Below, one piece after another: positions 47,151 through 59,479 of a stretch of DNA of 64,000 nucleotides. Positions within the stretch are counted from its first letter, which is position 1. Each line of letters starts with the position of its first letter. The position numbers and the translations under genes are program-made. The notes beneath the pieces were generated by a model. The model had not been told where the DNA came from, did not search any database, and saw nothing but the letters and a program-made list of their open reading frames with translations. This DNA is from Acanthosoma haemorrhoidale. Lineage: Eukaryota; Arthropoda; Insecta; Hemiptera; Acanthosomatidae. The DNA lies in NCBI GenBank assembly GCA_930367205.1, contig OV884015.1, positions 107,758,509 to 107,822,508 of the forward strand, in the 5' to 3' direction.

Positions 47151-47400
47151 ATGACATTTTTTGAGTAGTTTTATGAGACCTTCCACACTTTTGTCGATCA
47201 CTCAAACCACCGGAATAAGATTTTTTTAATAAATCACTTACAATAATTTTACCAAATTTTAATATTTTTTTTTAAAAAATTAATTATGCTCTTATTTAAT
47301 CCTTTAACTACAGTAGAAGTCAAAAGTTAATGGACACTGTTTTTTAGTGCGTAAAAAGTAAAACAAAATTACTCTACCTTAATATATATTTTTTAAAAAT
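47137..47400. repeat. Tc1-type terminal repeat fragment, copy 1
   Basis: GAGTAGTTTTATGAGACCTTCC, split as GAGTAGTTTTATGAG then ACCTTCCAC, precedes GTCGATCACTCAAACCACCGG, and CTACAGTAGAAGTCAAAAG (about 47309) heads a second terminus. The same sequence series occurs at 52450-53060. The start CAGTAGTGGTCAAAAGTTTT in the best copy resembles Tc1-family ends. No transposase is present. Confidence 0.55.
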
Positions 47401-47484
47401 AAATGTGATCAATCTATTATTTTTAAAATACTATTATTATTAAACTCAGTTTTGTCTATCGATTATAATATACATTATACTTTT

Positions 47485-47755
47485 GTAACAATCGCAAATC
47501 ACAGTGTGGATTGTATAAAATGTGGCCAAGCTACAGAACATATAATGACCAACTGTAAATATATTCATTTACATAAAATCAACAAGGGAATGCTCAGGGG
47601 AAAAAAGGAATTGTTACTTTGTCTATTTATATAAGTATAATTAATTATTATTGTAACATTAAACAGTTAGTCAGTAAGTTTTAAATGAAGGCCTTCATGA
47701 TGAAGCCTTCATCAAGTATTAAGTCCTTTTTATGCTTGTTATCTTAAAATCTTTT
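47485..47755 (+). repeat. Dispersed repeat, copy 2
   Basis: This is the partner of 46800-47150. It has an extra GGCCTTCATGATGAAGCC near 47690, which is a short inverted repeat. Confidence 0.6.
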
Positions 47756-48419
47756 GGCGTGAATAGGTTTGAACTTTTAACTTTACACTCGACCAGCTTT
47801 TCATTTCAAAATGCCTCGTTTTACAATCCACAGATTCTTCAATGGCTAGCCTTCATTACATTTTACCTGGAGAACCACTCCACAGGATTGAGAGGGAAAG
47901 CTTGGAAATTAAACAGGGAAATATGCCAAGTAATGAAGTATCAAGTTATTTAAAAAGAAAGGGTTCATTTTAATTTAATTTAATCTGTTTTTCATAAAAA
48001 AACTTATTAATAATGATATTTAATAGTTTTAATTAGTTCGTATGTCCAGCTTATGTGCAAAAATGCCCATTGAGATATTCAAACTACTAAACAGATGCAA
48101 ATTCTGTGTTTAAAGACTTAACGATACCACATATGACAAACATTTCTCCGACCATTGAGACTACTGTAGTAGGTTATTCGGAAAGAAGTACGTATGTACG
48201 GAAATCAGAAGTTACCGAATTTGAATCCGGCTACAACTATTTTCTATACTTCACAGATAACACAGGCTTACAAGAAAAAAAATTTCGGTTTTCCAACGGA
48301 ATTTCGTTATATTTGGGGCGCTGAATCTAAATATGAAATTATTTTTTCTCTAATTTTATAGATCACAGTTTTTTTTCGAGCAGTTGTAAATCACATATTA
48401 CTCAACGTTTCAACCAGGA

Positions 48420-49325
48420 TTAGTTAAATGACCTCCCCAGAGGTCTCAACCTGTCAAAAGAAGGTTCTGAATTACTGGCTTCCAGATTGAATGACAAAAA
48501 TTTGCTGGAACAAGAAACCAAAATTACCATTTACAGTACAAGAGAAGAAGGGTACCATTCTTCTCTCAAAAAGATAATCTTGTATTTTGCCACAAAATTA
48601 GAGAACTCCTTGAAAAAATGGGTCTTCCTGACTATTTTCAGATGATGAAATGTGTCCTATACAATGAGAATAAATATGGTTCAATATCAATTTCTCCCTC
48701 AAGGAAAATAAAAGAAGAATATAACACGGTAGTTTTGGTCTTGGAGAATCATATAAAGTATCATGAACATCAATAGGAGATTGTGGACTTAAAAATGGTA
48801 AACTTTCTCCTTGTGCAGCAAAAGTGGCCTCAAGTAGTATACTTGCTTCTTGTACCTCTGGGATAGCAGAGACAAAACACACCACTGGGTTAGAAACGAG
48901 TTGCCAAAGAGACAAAACATGGACGTTGGCGAAAAGAATGCCACTAACGACCCCTTAGTGAACGAGAGAAAATGATGTTTCCTCTACTACATATGAAACT
49001 GGGCCTTATGAAGCAGTTTGTAAAGGCTCTTGATAAAAACGGAAGGAGATGCTTAACAGTTTCAAATCCCTTGGGTGTAACATGAGTATTGAGGTGCACT
49101 ATTTACACAGCCACTTAGACAGTTTTCCTGAAAATTTAGGAGACATCGGTGAGGAACAAGGCGAAAGATTTCACCAAGAACTATGGAGGCCCGCAATCAA
49201 GGAATATGGGATACGCACATGATGGCAGATTACTGCTGGAGTTTAAAAAGGGACTGTTCCAAAATGCATTCAAGAATGTCACGGAAAAGAAGCTTCTGAA
49301 GTGTTTAGTGACTAGTCGGTTTCAT
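48420..49325 (+). pseudogene. Decayed copy of an unknown arthropod repeat protein
   Basis: Across shifting plus-strand frames one can read LSKEGSELLASRLNDKNLL, then YHEHQ, DLKMVNFLL and ETKHGRW-type pieces, then GCNMSIEVHYLHSHLDSFP, ENLGDIGEEQGERFHQE and, after a shift, MMADYCWSLKRD (about 49215). From memory, this series (SELLASRL, DLK-VNFLLG, CNMS-K-HFLHSHLDFFP, GERFHQDI, MADYCW-LKRD) belongs to an uncharacterised multicopy protein family widespread in arthropod genomes. The middle part before GCNMS is deleted. Stops and frameshifts are many, and the activity is unknown. The minus-strand 105-codon frame here (48598-48915) is antisense to it. Confidence 0.6.
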
Positions 49326-49843
49326 CGATGACTTTTTCCTCTATCTTTGTACATAATTATATTTGTATAGTATAATAATAAAAATTCCGTGTTTAATCTG
49401 ATCCATGGATTTAAATTAAAATATTCTAACTATAATGTTATATCTTAGAAGTTTTGAGCTCCAAGGCAAAATCTAATGCCATATTTGAATTCAGGGATGC
49501 AAATTCCTGTGCAGCCTGCTCCAAATAGTCCGGCACCAAAACACCTGTTGGGCTGTGTAATTATTGAAACGTAAATGACATGATGCTTTCACAAGTTGTG
49601 AACCTACTGGATGATTGGTCGGATGACACAACCCTATGGACTTTCGGGTCTTATCTTACCCGGTGATGTGAACTTAGTCTTAGTATTTATTATAATTTTT
49701 AGCTGAAGTTGTGACGAGTAGAATCCTTCAATTGCATAAATGAAAACAACTAATTTATAACTAAATTAGTATCAATTCTAGGACGTGCCTGGATGTGAAA
49801 GTAATTGACTTTCTTCTTATAAATGTTATAAGTTAAACACAGA

Positions 49844-49885
49844 CATGATGTTGAGGAATGAGGGCTTTCATTCCTCAACATCATG
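49844..49885. repeat. Perfect hairpin, 18-bp arms
   Basis: CATGATGTTGAGGAATGA (49844-49861) is exactly complementary to 49868-49885, with the loop GGGCTT. A tandem pair of CCCTAAAAATGCATGTCACT units of 23 bp follows at 49890-49912 and 49913-49935. Confidence 0.9.
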
Positions 49886-49939
49886 CTTTCCCTAAAAATG
49901 CATGTCACTTGTCCCTAAAAATGCATGTCACTTGTCTCT

Positions 49940-52115
49940 AAAAACCTTCTCTCGAACTGATACTTCGGATAAGACGACTTAACCTCAAAGTGTACATCCG
50001 TGGTTTGTTCGGCCAGCGATGAAGCTGTTAAATAAATATTTAGAGTATATTTTACCATATATTATATTGGTGAAAAAAGAGTTATTTTTTATTAACCACG
50101 TATGGTATGGATGTTATGTACAACAATAAAAAACGATACGCTGAAAAAATACGTTTTGACTCTAACCTAACTTATTTCCAAAAATCACTTGCATATAGTA
50201 AAAATAAAAATATTCTAAGCCAGTTCCCCCCAGGGTAAGAGGTTCTCTCCCTGCTATTTGTGAACGCACGCGATCCACCGCGATCATTGGAGAAACATTT
50301 CAATTTAAATAATCAGTGCAGCCAAAGTAATAATAGTTGATAATGTCTATATACCAGATAATATACCAGATATACGAAAAAACAACAGCTAACGAAATAA
50401 TGACTGAAAACTTTGTAAACATAGAAACTACCTAACACCGTTTAGGCGGAAAATATACAGACAATGCTTAGTTTGTTCTGATTTTGTAAATTTGAGACTG
50501 CTAATAAAACAATTTATTCAAATTTAGAAGATTTTCCAGTCAAATTTAGTTAGCTAAAGATTATATTAAACTATCTTTCGTAACGGAGCATATATTAGAG
50601 TAAACAAATGATTTTTTTTTCAGATTAATGTTAATTATATTTACAACTAAAGTTTTATACAATAGAAAGCTACAGCACATTAGTTAGGAATCTGCTTAGG
50701 TTTAGCTGACAACAAAAGATAATAGATTTTCACCAAAGTTGTTTAAGAATGAAGTCTCTACCATACTATATAAAAAAATAGATTTTAAAAAACACGCCAG
50801 TATTGTTATTAAAAAGACTACAAATAAGAAGCAGGAATGAATGAAATATAAACAGTTTATGAAATGTATGAAACTGTTAATTACTTTGAATTTGGAGAAT
50901 AAGAACAATGAGTAAATGGACTAACCCAAAACCCATCTAAAATGTATACTTTTTAGGTTTGAACATAAAGAAAAGTTTTTTTGTTTTTTTTCTCTATAGC
51001 CCCTTTAAATTTACCGATGATTCTATACAATTATAGATCCTCGGGTGAATCTGTTTACAAATTATTTTTGTATTTCCTGCAGCATCGCTACATTATATAC
51101 AGGTTTTGTTATTTTATAAAAATTATATAATGAATAAACAAGTATAATGATACACATTATACGTGACTGAACTGAACTGACTAATAAAGGTGATGGGGCT
51201 CACCTTTTTGATCAAATCTAAAACTAACTTACATACTAATTCTTAACCTAATTTTCCCCGACAGTCTGTTGCCATCGATGCGGGAGGGGTGGTGGGGTCA
51301 TAGTGTGTATAAGAACACAAATTTAATGTATGGTGGTGCATTAACAAGTATACTTATGTTCAAACTAATGAATACATCCATTTTATTATTGCAACATATA
51401 TAAGCAAGGTATAGGAGGTTATCGTACGAAAGAAGGATTGAGGATCTTTAATATGTCAAAGCGTAATATAAAAGTATAAAACGTTTCAAAATTATCTTGC
51501 AAATTTTCAATGATATAATTAAAAAGAGAAACCCTATTCCCGAAAAGCCGTATCATGTTGAGAGCGGTGGAAGATAATTTTACGAGGACAGGAAAAAGGG
51601 TGAAGGGTGGTAAAACCCTAAAGATAAAAGAAAAAGCCCCCCCCCCCATGAAGGAAGGACCCCCACAGCGAGGACTTGGCAGGCGAGATGGCCGAGCTTA
51701 GCGCCCCAACGCCTCGTAGATCCCTATCCCCGCCAAGAACTTATTTACTGTTTAGTGTCTTGGGAGGCAGGAGAAGTCGAGCGGGAAGCAGATACACAAT
51801 AGGAAGGAGGGTGGTGGGGCTTGTACCGTCGGGTAGGGAGGCGGAGCAGAAAAAATGTAGTGTTGTCAGGAAATAATTGCAGGTTTAGTGTCTATAACTA
51901 ACAAAAAAATAGAAAAAAATTGCGCGAAAGGCAGTAGCCGATTTAGAAAAAAAAAATACCCGTGGAAAAAGAAAAAAAGCTGGATTTGGCTTAGTAATTC
52001 AAATTAAGTACCAAAAATTTAGAACATGGAGCTTTGGGATTATTCCCTTCATCTTTTCTTGCAATGGTTTGATCCTGAAGACACAGTGGAGTCTATCGTA
52101 GAACTACCTTTAGGA
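49940..52115. other. AT-rich intergenic sequence
   Basis: There is no recognised gene. It contains the conserved short repeat at 51252-51291 and a segment (51000-51058) repeated directly at about 54052-54105 (AGCCCCTTTAAATTTAC and ATAGATCCTCGGGTGAATCT). A GC-rich patch at 51640-51850 has a 66-codon frame with low-complexity Arg/Ser content and no motif. Confidence 0.5.
51252..51291 (-). repeat. Short conserved repeat, inverted partner of 35161-35205
   Basis: TTTTCCCCGACAGTCTGTTG and GCCATCGATGCGGGAGGGGT are the exact reverse complement of the core at 35161-35201. Confidence 0.75.
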
Positions 52116-52119
52116 AATA

Positions 52120-52275
52120 TTAGACCTGGTTTAAGAAGGAACATTTTTGGGAACTGCTAGGCATAGTTCGTAAATTGGACAAGTTGGATAAACTCAGCTG
52201 ATATTCAAAGAGAATTCTGATAAACATTAAATAAAGAGTTGTATTATTCCTTGAGACAATCGGAGCTGGGTGGTA
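52120..52275 (+). mobile_element. LINE 3' tail, truncated copy
   Basis: From TTTAAGAAGGAACATTTT through GACAAGTTGGATAAACTCAG, AATAAAGAGTTGTATT and CCTTGAGACAATCGGAGCT, this matches the minus strand of 54600-54755. It is the 3' UTR of the same CR1/L2-like LINE, inserted in the opposite orientation. Confidence 0.75.
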
Positions 52276-52449
52276 TTGACCGTAGGGAGATTGTTTGGTT
52301 AAAAGGTCAACCCAATTACGTTGGGGGTTGATGATTAATTTTTGGAGCATTATCACGTACTTCCCTTCTTGCAAGACAACCCCGAAAATTCTTTATAGAT
52401 TCCAGTACACTAAACTCCAGCGTCCAACGCCTTCGTTCGTCTATTTTAG

Positions 52450-53065
52450 AAGTACAGCAGTGGACAAAAGTTTGTAATTTTGATTTTTAACGTCAGCGAC
52501 ATTTTTTGAGTAGTTTTACGAGGCCTTCCACTCTTTTGTCGATCACTCAAACCACCGGAATAAGATTTTTTTAATAATTTAATAACTTTAAACATTATTT
52601 TTTTAAATTAATTATGCTTTTATTTAATACTTTAACTACAGTAGTGGTCAAAAGTTTTGGACACTGTGATTTTTTTTTAACGTCAGCGACTTTTTTTGAG
52701 TAGTTTTACGAGGCCTTTTACAACTTGCTCGGTCACTCAAACCCCTTCTTGAATTATATATTTTTAATAAATCACTTACAGTACTTTAAGCAACTTTGAA
52801 CATTTAAGCGATTTCATGACAAGATTTTCATTCAAATGAAAAACTAATAATTCTTTCAGCGTTATCTATACTTGTATGACGAACTATTTTAACTAAATGA
52901 ATGAAATTATTATTTTGTATTACCTTAATAAGGATTAGAGTGGAAACAAAATTACTCAACCTTAAAATATATTTTTTTAAAATAAATTTGATCAATCTAT
53001 TATTTAAAAAAAATTAATTATGTTCTAATTTAATCCTGTAAAAAAAAAATGGTCAACTCCTAATG
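52450..53065. repeat. Tc1-type terminal repeats, two partial copies
   Basis: ACAGCAGTGGACAAAAGTTT (52451) and ACAGTAGTGGTCAAAAGTTT (52638) each start a copy of the same terminus, followed by AACGTCAGCGAC, GAGTAGTTTTACGAGGCC and CACTCAAACC. They lie head-to-tail about 187 bp apart, so one was probably inserted in or duplicated beside the other. The sequence also matches 47137-47400. No transposase remains. Confidence 0.6.
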
Positions 53066-54595
53066 ACTGTTTTTGGACATTAAGAAACATTTAATCACTA
53101 CTGCAAGGTTTAACTGGTAAATCCGGTGTATTTAATAAAGCCTTAATAAACAATTCCACTTGTTAAAATACTGTTGAGTATTATGCTTAGTGTAGTTATT
53201 TTTAAATCCCTTCTTCGGGAGAATTCTTAACAAGTTTTCATCTGCATATAATACCGTATATTTTTAGTAAACCCAGTTACATTTTTATGCTATCGCTGTA
53301 AACTGTGCTTTTTCTTTGTTGAAGAGTTCTCTTAATTTATTCTCGTTTTCGAAATAAAGCCTGTGCAGGTCATCGATGTAAAATGAGTGATACAGGTTGA
53401 TGTCTTGTCAAGTGGATTAAGAGCCTCTCTGGAATAAGAGAGGCTCTGGAAAATACCACATATTACGAATGTGGGATCGCTAAATATCGGACCGAATCAT
53501 ACTTATCTAGGTATATTACGATTAGTAATACTTATTTTTTCGGTTGCCGACGAGACCAGAGCTATAATACTATTTTATGCTTTGGCGATCGAAAGTTTTA
53601 TAATGCTAAGAACAAGTGGAAGGCGCTTCAGCAGAACCCTTGTTTTTTTCAAGTAAGCAACCGCTACCTTCCAAGAACTCCCTACTTCCCAGAATCTTAT
53701 CCTTTTCTTATACATATATGTCTCAGCTTTAGCCCTAGACCCCACTCATCCCTAGACATTCCGCCCAGTATATAGTAACATAACTATATTTGTAAACACC
53801 AGTGTTTTGCTTGTACTTCATAATAAAGCTTTCTTTTCTTTTAAAAGGCTCTCCTATACAAAGATTATTTAACTGAAGATAATCACTGATTTCTGACTGT
53901 TTCTTTATAACCAGAGAGGTGACAATATTGCAGAATGATTTTAGCCGATATATACATAACTTAAACCATAAATAGCGTTTATGTATATCATAAAAACTCT
54001 GTGAACAATTAACCGTTGCCCTGTGAGAGGAGATTTTTTTTTTTTTCCCTTCATAGCCCCTTTAAATTTACAGATAATTATAGATCCTCGGGTGAATCTA
54101 TGAGATTTTATTTTCTGTTTAATTATCTATTAAAAGAATATTATTGTTATCAGGTATCAGAAATATTAACATTTAAATATAGGTCACTAATGGACACGTG
54201 AAAGAAACGAGTACGAGTGGGGATGTGTAAAAATTATAATGATGAATGTGGAGGAGAGAGCTGAAAGGGGTGAGTGAGGCTCATCTGCATATATTCATGG
54301 AAGTATATTTAAAAGGCAAAAGAAATATTTGCTGTAGATGATATTCACGAGGTAAATTAATATTTATACCTGATTTATTGGCACTAGGTACCAAATACTT
54401 TACTAGATAACAGATACTTCTTTCTAGTTCTAAAATAGACGAACGTTATCCTCAGGCATTGGTCACTGGAGTTTAGTGAACTGGAGTCTGTACTCCACGT
54501 GACTTCTGGTTGTCTTCCAGGAAAGGAAGTACATGATAATGCTTCACAAATTAATCATCAAGTCCCAACGTAGGTGGGTGAACCTTACAAGCTAA
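53066..54595. other. Intergenic sequence
   Basis: There is no recognised gene. A sequence ending AATAAAGCTTTC (about 53822) after a C-rich stretch could be an old retroelement or transcript 3' end, but nothing confirms this. Confidence 0.45.
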
Positions 54596-54599
54596 CCAT

Positions 54600-55290
54600 A
54601 TCCAAGTCAATACCAAGCTCCAAATGTCTCAAGGAAAAATACAACTCTTTATTTAATGTTTATCAGAATTCTCTTGGAATATCAGCTGAGTTTATCCAAC
54701 TTGTCCAATTTATGAACTAGCAGTTCTCGAAAATGTTCCTTTTTAAACCCGTCTAAAAAAAATCTGTATGATACAACAAATATAATTAAACAGAGAACCA
54801 TAAAATATAAAACAAAAGACAGTTCAACGATAGTAATAATGAAGATAATAAATATGCATATACAAGAATAAAAATGTTTTGCCTTAGAAATAAAAAATAT
54901 AAATAACAACAATACATAAGAATGTCTAAAAAAAAAAATTCCTAGCATTGAACAAATTTTATAAGCCTATGGAATAATAGTGTATACAAATATATCATAC
55001 AATGTGACATGGTTATGCACATGTGAGATTACTACAAAGAACCCACAGCAACAAATTGAAACAAAAAGAGAAGAAAAAAACAAATAAATAAAACATAGAA
55101 ATTATTATTATTTGAATTGTTAGATTGGAGGGAGGTAAGAAACTGTTTAAGTCTGGATTTAAAGATTGGAAGAGTCCACGAACGACGAATATCGATGGGA
55201 ATAGAGTTGCAAAGTATATGCCACATATAACGGCCAAAGGAAACAGATTTACGAGAAGGAAATACAGGTCCAAATGGTAGCATCTACTAT
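54600..55290 (-). mobile_element. CR1/L2-like LINE ORF2 end and 3' UTR
   Basis: On the minus strand, about 55283-55130 encodes SFGRYMWHILCNSIPIDIRR followed by SWTLPIFKSRLKQFLTSL. This fits the typical non-LTR ending of a W-N-LP-x-x-R block and F-K-x-x-L-K before the stop. AT-rich 3' UTR follows down to AATAAAGAGTTG (about 54655 on the minus strand). A second copy of the last 150 bp is at 52120-52275. Assignment to CR1/L2 rather than another clade is tentative. 5' truncation removes the catalytic RT. Confidence 0.65.
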
Positions 55291-55423
55291 TGCGAGATTT
55301 GATCGCTTATTTGAATTGGTACGGTCTTATGTTTGGCTGTTTTCGATATTGGACCAAAATCCGTACAAAATAGATCTAAAATTTTAAACATAAACTAAAA
55401 AAAAATCTGGATTACGGTATACA

Positions 55424-55529
55424 CAGGTGGTCTGAAAAGTTTCCGACCGCAACATGAAGATGATAATAAAATAAATAAAAGCTAGTGAAATAAAAGCTTT
55501 GTTAGGTCGGAAACTTTTCAGACCGCCCT
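55424..55529. mobile_element. 106-bp mariner-type MITE
   Basis: Near-perfect 25-bp terminal inverted repeats, GGTCTGAAAAGTTTCCGACC at the inner part of each, enclose about 56 bp of AT-rich sequence. The outer bases differ by two or three positions. The GTCTGAAAAGTTTCCGACC-type terminus is mariner-like. No coding sequence is present. A frame crossing it (55384-55566, minus) is fortuitous. Confidence 0.85.
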
Positions 55530-58315
55530 CGTAAAGCTCACGGCTTAGATATTTGGCACAATTCACAATTTTTCAGCCTACCCCTCAAATTATTTATTTT
55601 ATTTTTTTTAATTATTAAAAAAATAAATATTTAATTAAAATTAAAGATTGGCAAGAAAAAATAAATTCAACCATATTACCAAAAAAAACAAAAAAAATAT
55701 ATCTTCATGACTTTAGGAGCCAAAAATCGACTTTTATGAAAAATATTTTGATGTTTTCATATTTTTTACATGTTAAAAATGTAATTGTATATTTTATTCC
55801 TTAACTTAAAATTAAGTAGGTAGTGTTTTTTACTTGTCAATATTTGTAATATTTACATTTTTTTGATTCGCTAAGTAAACTAGGTTTCTAGCGATCTAGA
55901 TTTATGTCGTTTATTCACAGAAGTTTAATTAGCATTTAAGAACCTGCCACGTCTATGTCGATAATGTTCCTTCACTTTTTAAAAGCCCTTCAATATTTAA
56001 GTTTACAAAGTATATAAGGTAACAGCAGGGTGATTCGTTAGCGTATTTCAATATTGTTTACGCCCGTGTACTCCGATTAAGGAAAGGAAAGTTGAAGCCA
56101 ATTAAAAAAAAAAAAATGCCAAGCAAATGAATCACGGCACAGGCAATTAGTAATTATGGCTTCACTTATACAAACAACAAGTCAACTACTTTTTAAAGGA
56201 AAGAAATACAAACTCGGATGACTAATAGAATCTTAGAAACTTTTTAATTCCGTGAAATGAAAATATATATAAACTTGTTGACAGAGTTTTTTAGTGAAAT
56301 TGTTCACAATCACAATCCAATGAAACAAATTTATCGCATCCTACGGTTCATTTCCTTGAAGATTTTTCTTATAATCTATATTCTATAATTATATAACTAA
56401 TAAGATCTTTATATAACATGGAGTATTATAAATGAGGTCTAATATGCTTCAACGCTAGAAGGTTCCCGAGCAGTTTTTTAAGATGGACCAATCTCAAGAA
56501 AAAGAAAAGAGAGACACTTCGTTCTTCCTACTACTTTTGACTACAGTAATTCGTATTAAATCGGCCATTTTGAAAAAAAAACTGTATGCAATGATTTGTT
56601 TCTAGTCAAAATAAACCACTCTCGTTTACACCAAAATTTACTCTATAGACTGATGTAAATTTATCTTCGAGTTGAACATTTTTGAAGTTTTAAAAAAAAA
56701 AAAGAAAAAAAAGATTAAAGATGCTATAATTATAAAACAAGAAAATTAAATTTAAAAGTAGGGTTAGGGAATAAAAAGATATATTTTAATAGCACTTGTA
56801 AAAAGCGAGGTAAATTATCTAAATATGTATTATATAAAAGTAAAAAATCATTGGTAACTGCTAGATTTAAAAATGAAATTAACGATCTCATTTTGAAGGG
56901 AATAATGCCTAGTGAATAACTTGATTTGTATGAGCTTGAGCAATATAACAACATAAACACACATTTAGGCATAAACATAAACAAGGAACTGAAAACCCTG
57001 GTCCTTAACCACAATATAACTAACAATAAATATAACGAAAATTATTTTATTAAATAATGTGTTTCCCTAAATTAGTTAACCTATCTGAAACACACTTCAA
57101 TGAAAAAAAAATAATCAGGTGTAGAAAAAGTTTTGTTTATAATTTTTGGAATTACTTAGTTTCCAAACATTTATTTCATTTTTTTTTATTACAATGGTTG
57201 TGCAAGAAAGTTGTAATGTTTTATGGATTGGCTGGAATACAAATGGTTTATTGCTGTCAATATTTTAGATATGGTTAGATTACATGTATGTATCTGTGAT
57301 CTAGGTGGAGTAATATTGTCTTTTTTTTTTGGTCTAAAAAACACGTTGGTTCTTAAGAACCTAACAGGGTACGTACCAATACGTCTCATTGGTATAGATA
57401 CTTTATTTTGAATACTAATATGTAAAATTCATATAATACAATTTCAGATGGTAAATATAATAAAACTTGTGAGGGCTTTCCTTATGTTAAGCAAATGATG
57501 TATGTTACAATCCTCTATAACCGATTGACTATATTGCGCCAAATATACAAAGTAGTCTGTATTTAGAATTCAGTCATATCCCAAAGCCACACAGAGCGTG
57601 CAAGTAAGCTCTTTTACAATATTTTGACCTATGGCAACATGCATGTGAATGCCTAGTGCCTAGTAGGATAAAAAAAACAACAGTGCAATAGATAGAAGCT
57701 AGCAAAAATAGCAAAGGATTGCCCTAAAAGTTTTTAAATGCGTTTCAGAACCTTTTAAAAGCCTACAATTTCCGGCTCCTGTTTCCACTAGTATTGGCAC
57801 AGTTAGTTAGTTCAGTGCTTGATAGGTTACAAAGCATTCTCCAACCTATTTAACATTCTACCTCAAAATGGATAATTTAGATGTAGAGTGCCTGTTAGGG
57901 AACACCTTCTCAATCAAGGATATATCAACAAAAAGGCAGTTATATTATATATATATAAAAAAAAAAAAATTTTCGTATTTATATCATAATATTAGTGCAA
58001 ATTCGATCGGTTCAATAATTCACTTCTTAAAAGAAAACTTCTTGAAATTCTAGCAAAAATCTTTAGACCCAAACATATAATATTTGTTTATGTTTATTTT
58101 GTATAGTATTTTTAAATTTAGTTCGATGATATATTGTGATATCGAATTATATGGTTTGTAACAGCACTGGTTTGTGATTGTTTACAGAGTTACCTGATTA
58201 CAGTTGACTCTTTCCAAATGGTTAACATAACAAAACAACTTACTTGCTTTACGCGAATCCTTTTTTGGTTTATATTAGAAAAGCTTTCGGTTTTAATTTT
58301 TTAATCTATGCAAAA
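55530..58315. other. AT-rich intergenic sequence
   Basis: About 2.8 kb of mostly AT-rich sequence with many homopolymer runs. Several frames of 60-98 codons lack any motif, and I call none. Confidence 0.55.
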
Positions 58316-58317
58316 AT

Positions 58318-58458
58318 TGTGGATTTGGGAGGCCTCTGGGCTGAATACTATACTAGGTACATACTGTACGAATGAGCGAGTGACTGAAAATTGTAAATAT
58401 GGTATGAATGAAAACATTGAGCACAATTACTTATTGCACAATCAGGCAAATTTTGAAA
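58318..58458 (+). mobile_element. Jockey LINE 3' UTR fragment
   Basis: GTGGATTTGGGAGGCCTCTGG, then GAATGAGCGAGTGA, AAATTGTAAATATGGTATGA and TTACTTATTGCACAATCAGGC match the family 3' UTR and end in an A-run (58456). It is severely 5'-truncated. Confidence 0.75.
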
Positions 58459-58769
58459 AAAAAATATGTAAAACATATAAAAAATGTAGGTTTTTTAATC
58501 CTTAGTAATTTTTAATTAACGAAAAATTCAGTTATAAATTGAAAACATTAAAATGAGAGGTAAATTTAGGTAATTAAGATTTTTAACTATTAATAATTTT
58601 AATGTGAATACTCAATTATTAATAGAAAAAATAAAAGCTAAAAGCCAATAATTTTTAATGAGTCATTAGTTTGTAATTATTTCTAACTATTATTTATAAC
58701 GTTCCTTTTTACGGTAAGCGGGAAAAGAGTGGAGTAGAATGACTGCGCATGTCTTTGATTCTTAGTCCA

Positions 58770-59470
58770 GTTTTTTTTTTTTTTTCTGTTAACAATTTTT
58801 ATTAAGATAAAATTACAATCTGCCTGATTGGGCTATAAGTAGTTGTGATAAATGAGATCATTTATACCAATTTACAATTTTCATTCACTCGTTCATTCAT
58901 ACAATATTTACAGACAGCCCAGAGGCCCCCCAAGTCCACATGGTTGTCACCTCCCTCGCGTGCGAAGCCGTGTCACTGGATAAGAGCCAGCGGAGGCTGA
59001 CCACTCTCACTATCACTTATTTATAGCAGGTCACGAGGTCACTGCCGTTTCAGTCTCCGAGGAGGATTATAGGGATGAGTGGTGCAGTGCAATGACTGTG
59101 CCAGGGATTTAGGGTGGTTGGATAGGTTACTATGGAATTTCATGAACTTTGAAGAGATGAGTTCAAGAATGTAGGGTATGTTAATATCGTTATGAAGGGT
59201 TTTGTTGCTGACATAATAAGGGGCATTTACTATTGTTCTCAGGACTTTTGATTGAAAGGATTGGATGCGCTTGATGTTCAACTTTTTTGATGTCCCCCAT
59301 AGCTCTATTCCGTATGTCCAGATTGGCTCAAGTATAACTTTTTAAATTAGTAGTTTATTTTCTATTGACAGATGGGATGTCCTTCGAAGTAGTCTGTACA
59401 GTTGTCCAAAGCGTCTGTTTAGTTCTTGTCTGTTAGTCCAGTTAAAGAATTTATCTTGACGAAGGACTTT
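58770..59470 (-). mobile_element. Longest Jockey LINE fragment (ORF2 C-terminus, 3' UTR, poly-A)
   Basis: On the minus strand, coding begins near 59470 with FNWTNRQELNRRFGQLYRLL and LRRTSHLSIENKLLI. A stop interrupts (TAA near 59344), then comes EPIWTYGIELWGTSKK and the frame 59281-59039 (NIKRIQSFQSKVLRTIVN, APYYVSNKTLHN, LSNHPKSL, PPRRLKRQ). This is the classical Jockey-clade ORF2 C-terminus that follows the reverse transcriptase. The family 3' UTR, AATAAA (about 58802) and a poly-A tail (poly-T on plus, 58770-58784) follow. A piece of the UTR near 58965-59010 is deleted relative to other copies. Confidence 0.88.
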
Positions 59471-59479
59471 TTAAAGTCT

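Noticed and set aside
48598..48915. 105-codon minus-strand frame
   Set aside because: It is antisense to the decayed repeat protein at 48420-49325.
51676..51876. 66-codon Arg/Ser-rich frame as a gene
   Set aside because: It is low complexity in a GC patch, with no motif or splice context.
56730..57026. 98-codon minus-strand hydrophobic frame
   Set aside because: AT-rich sequence gives hydrophobic frames by chance, and no motif or context supports a gene.
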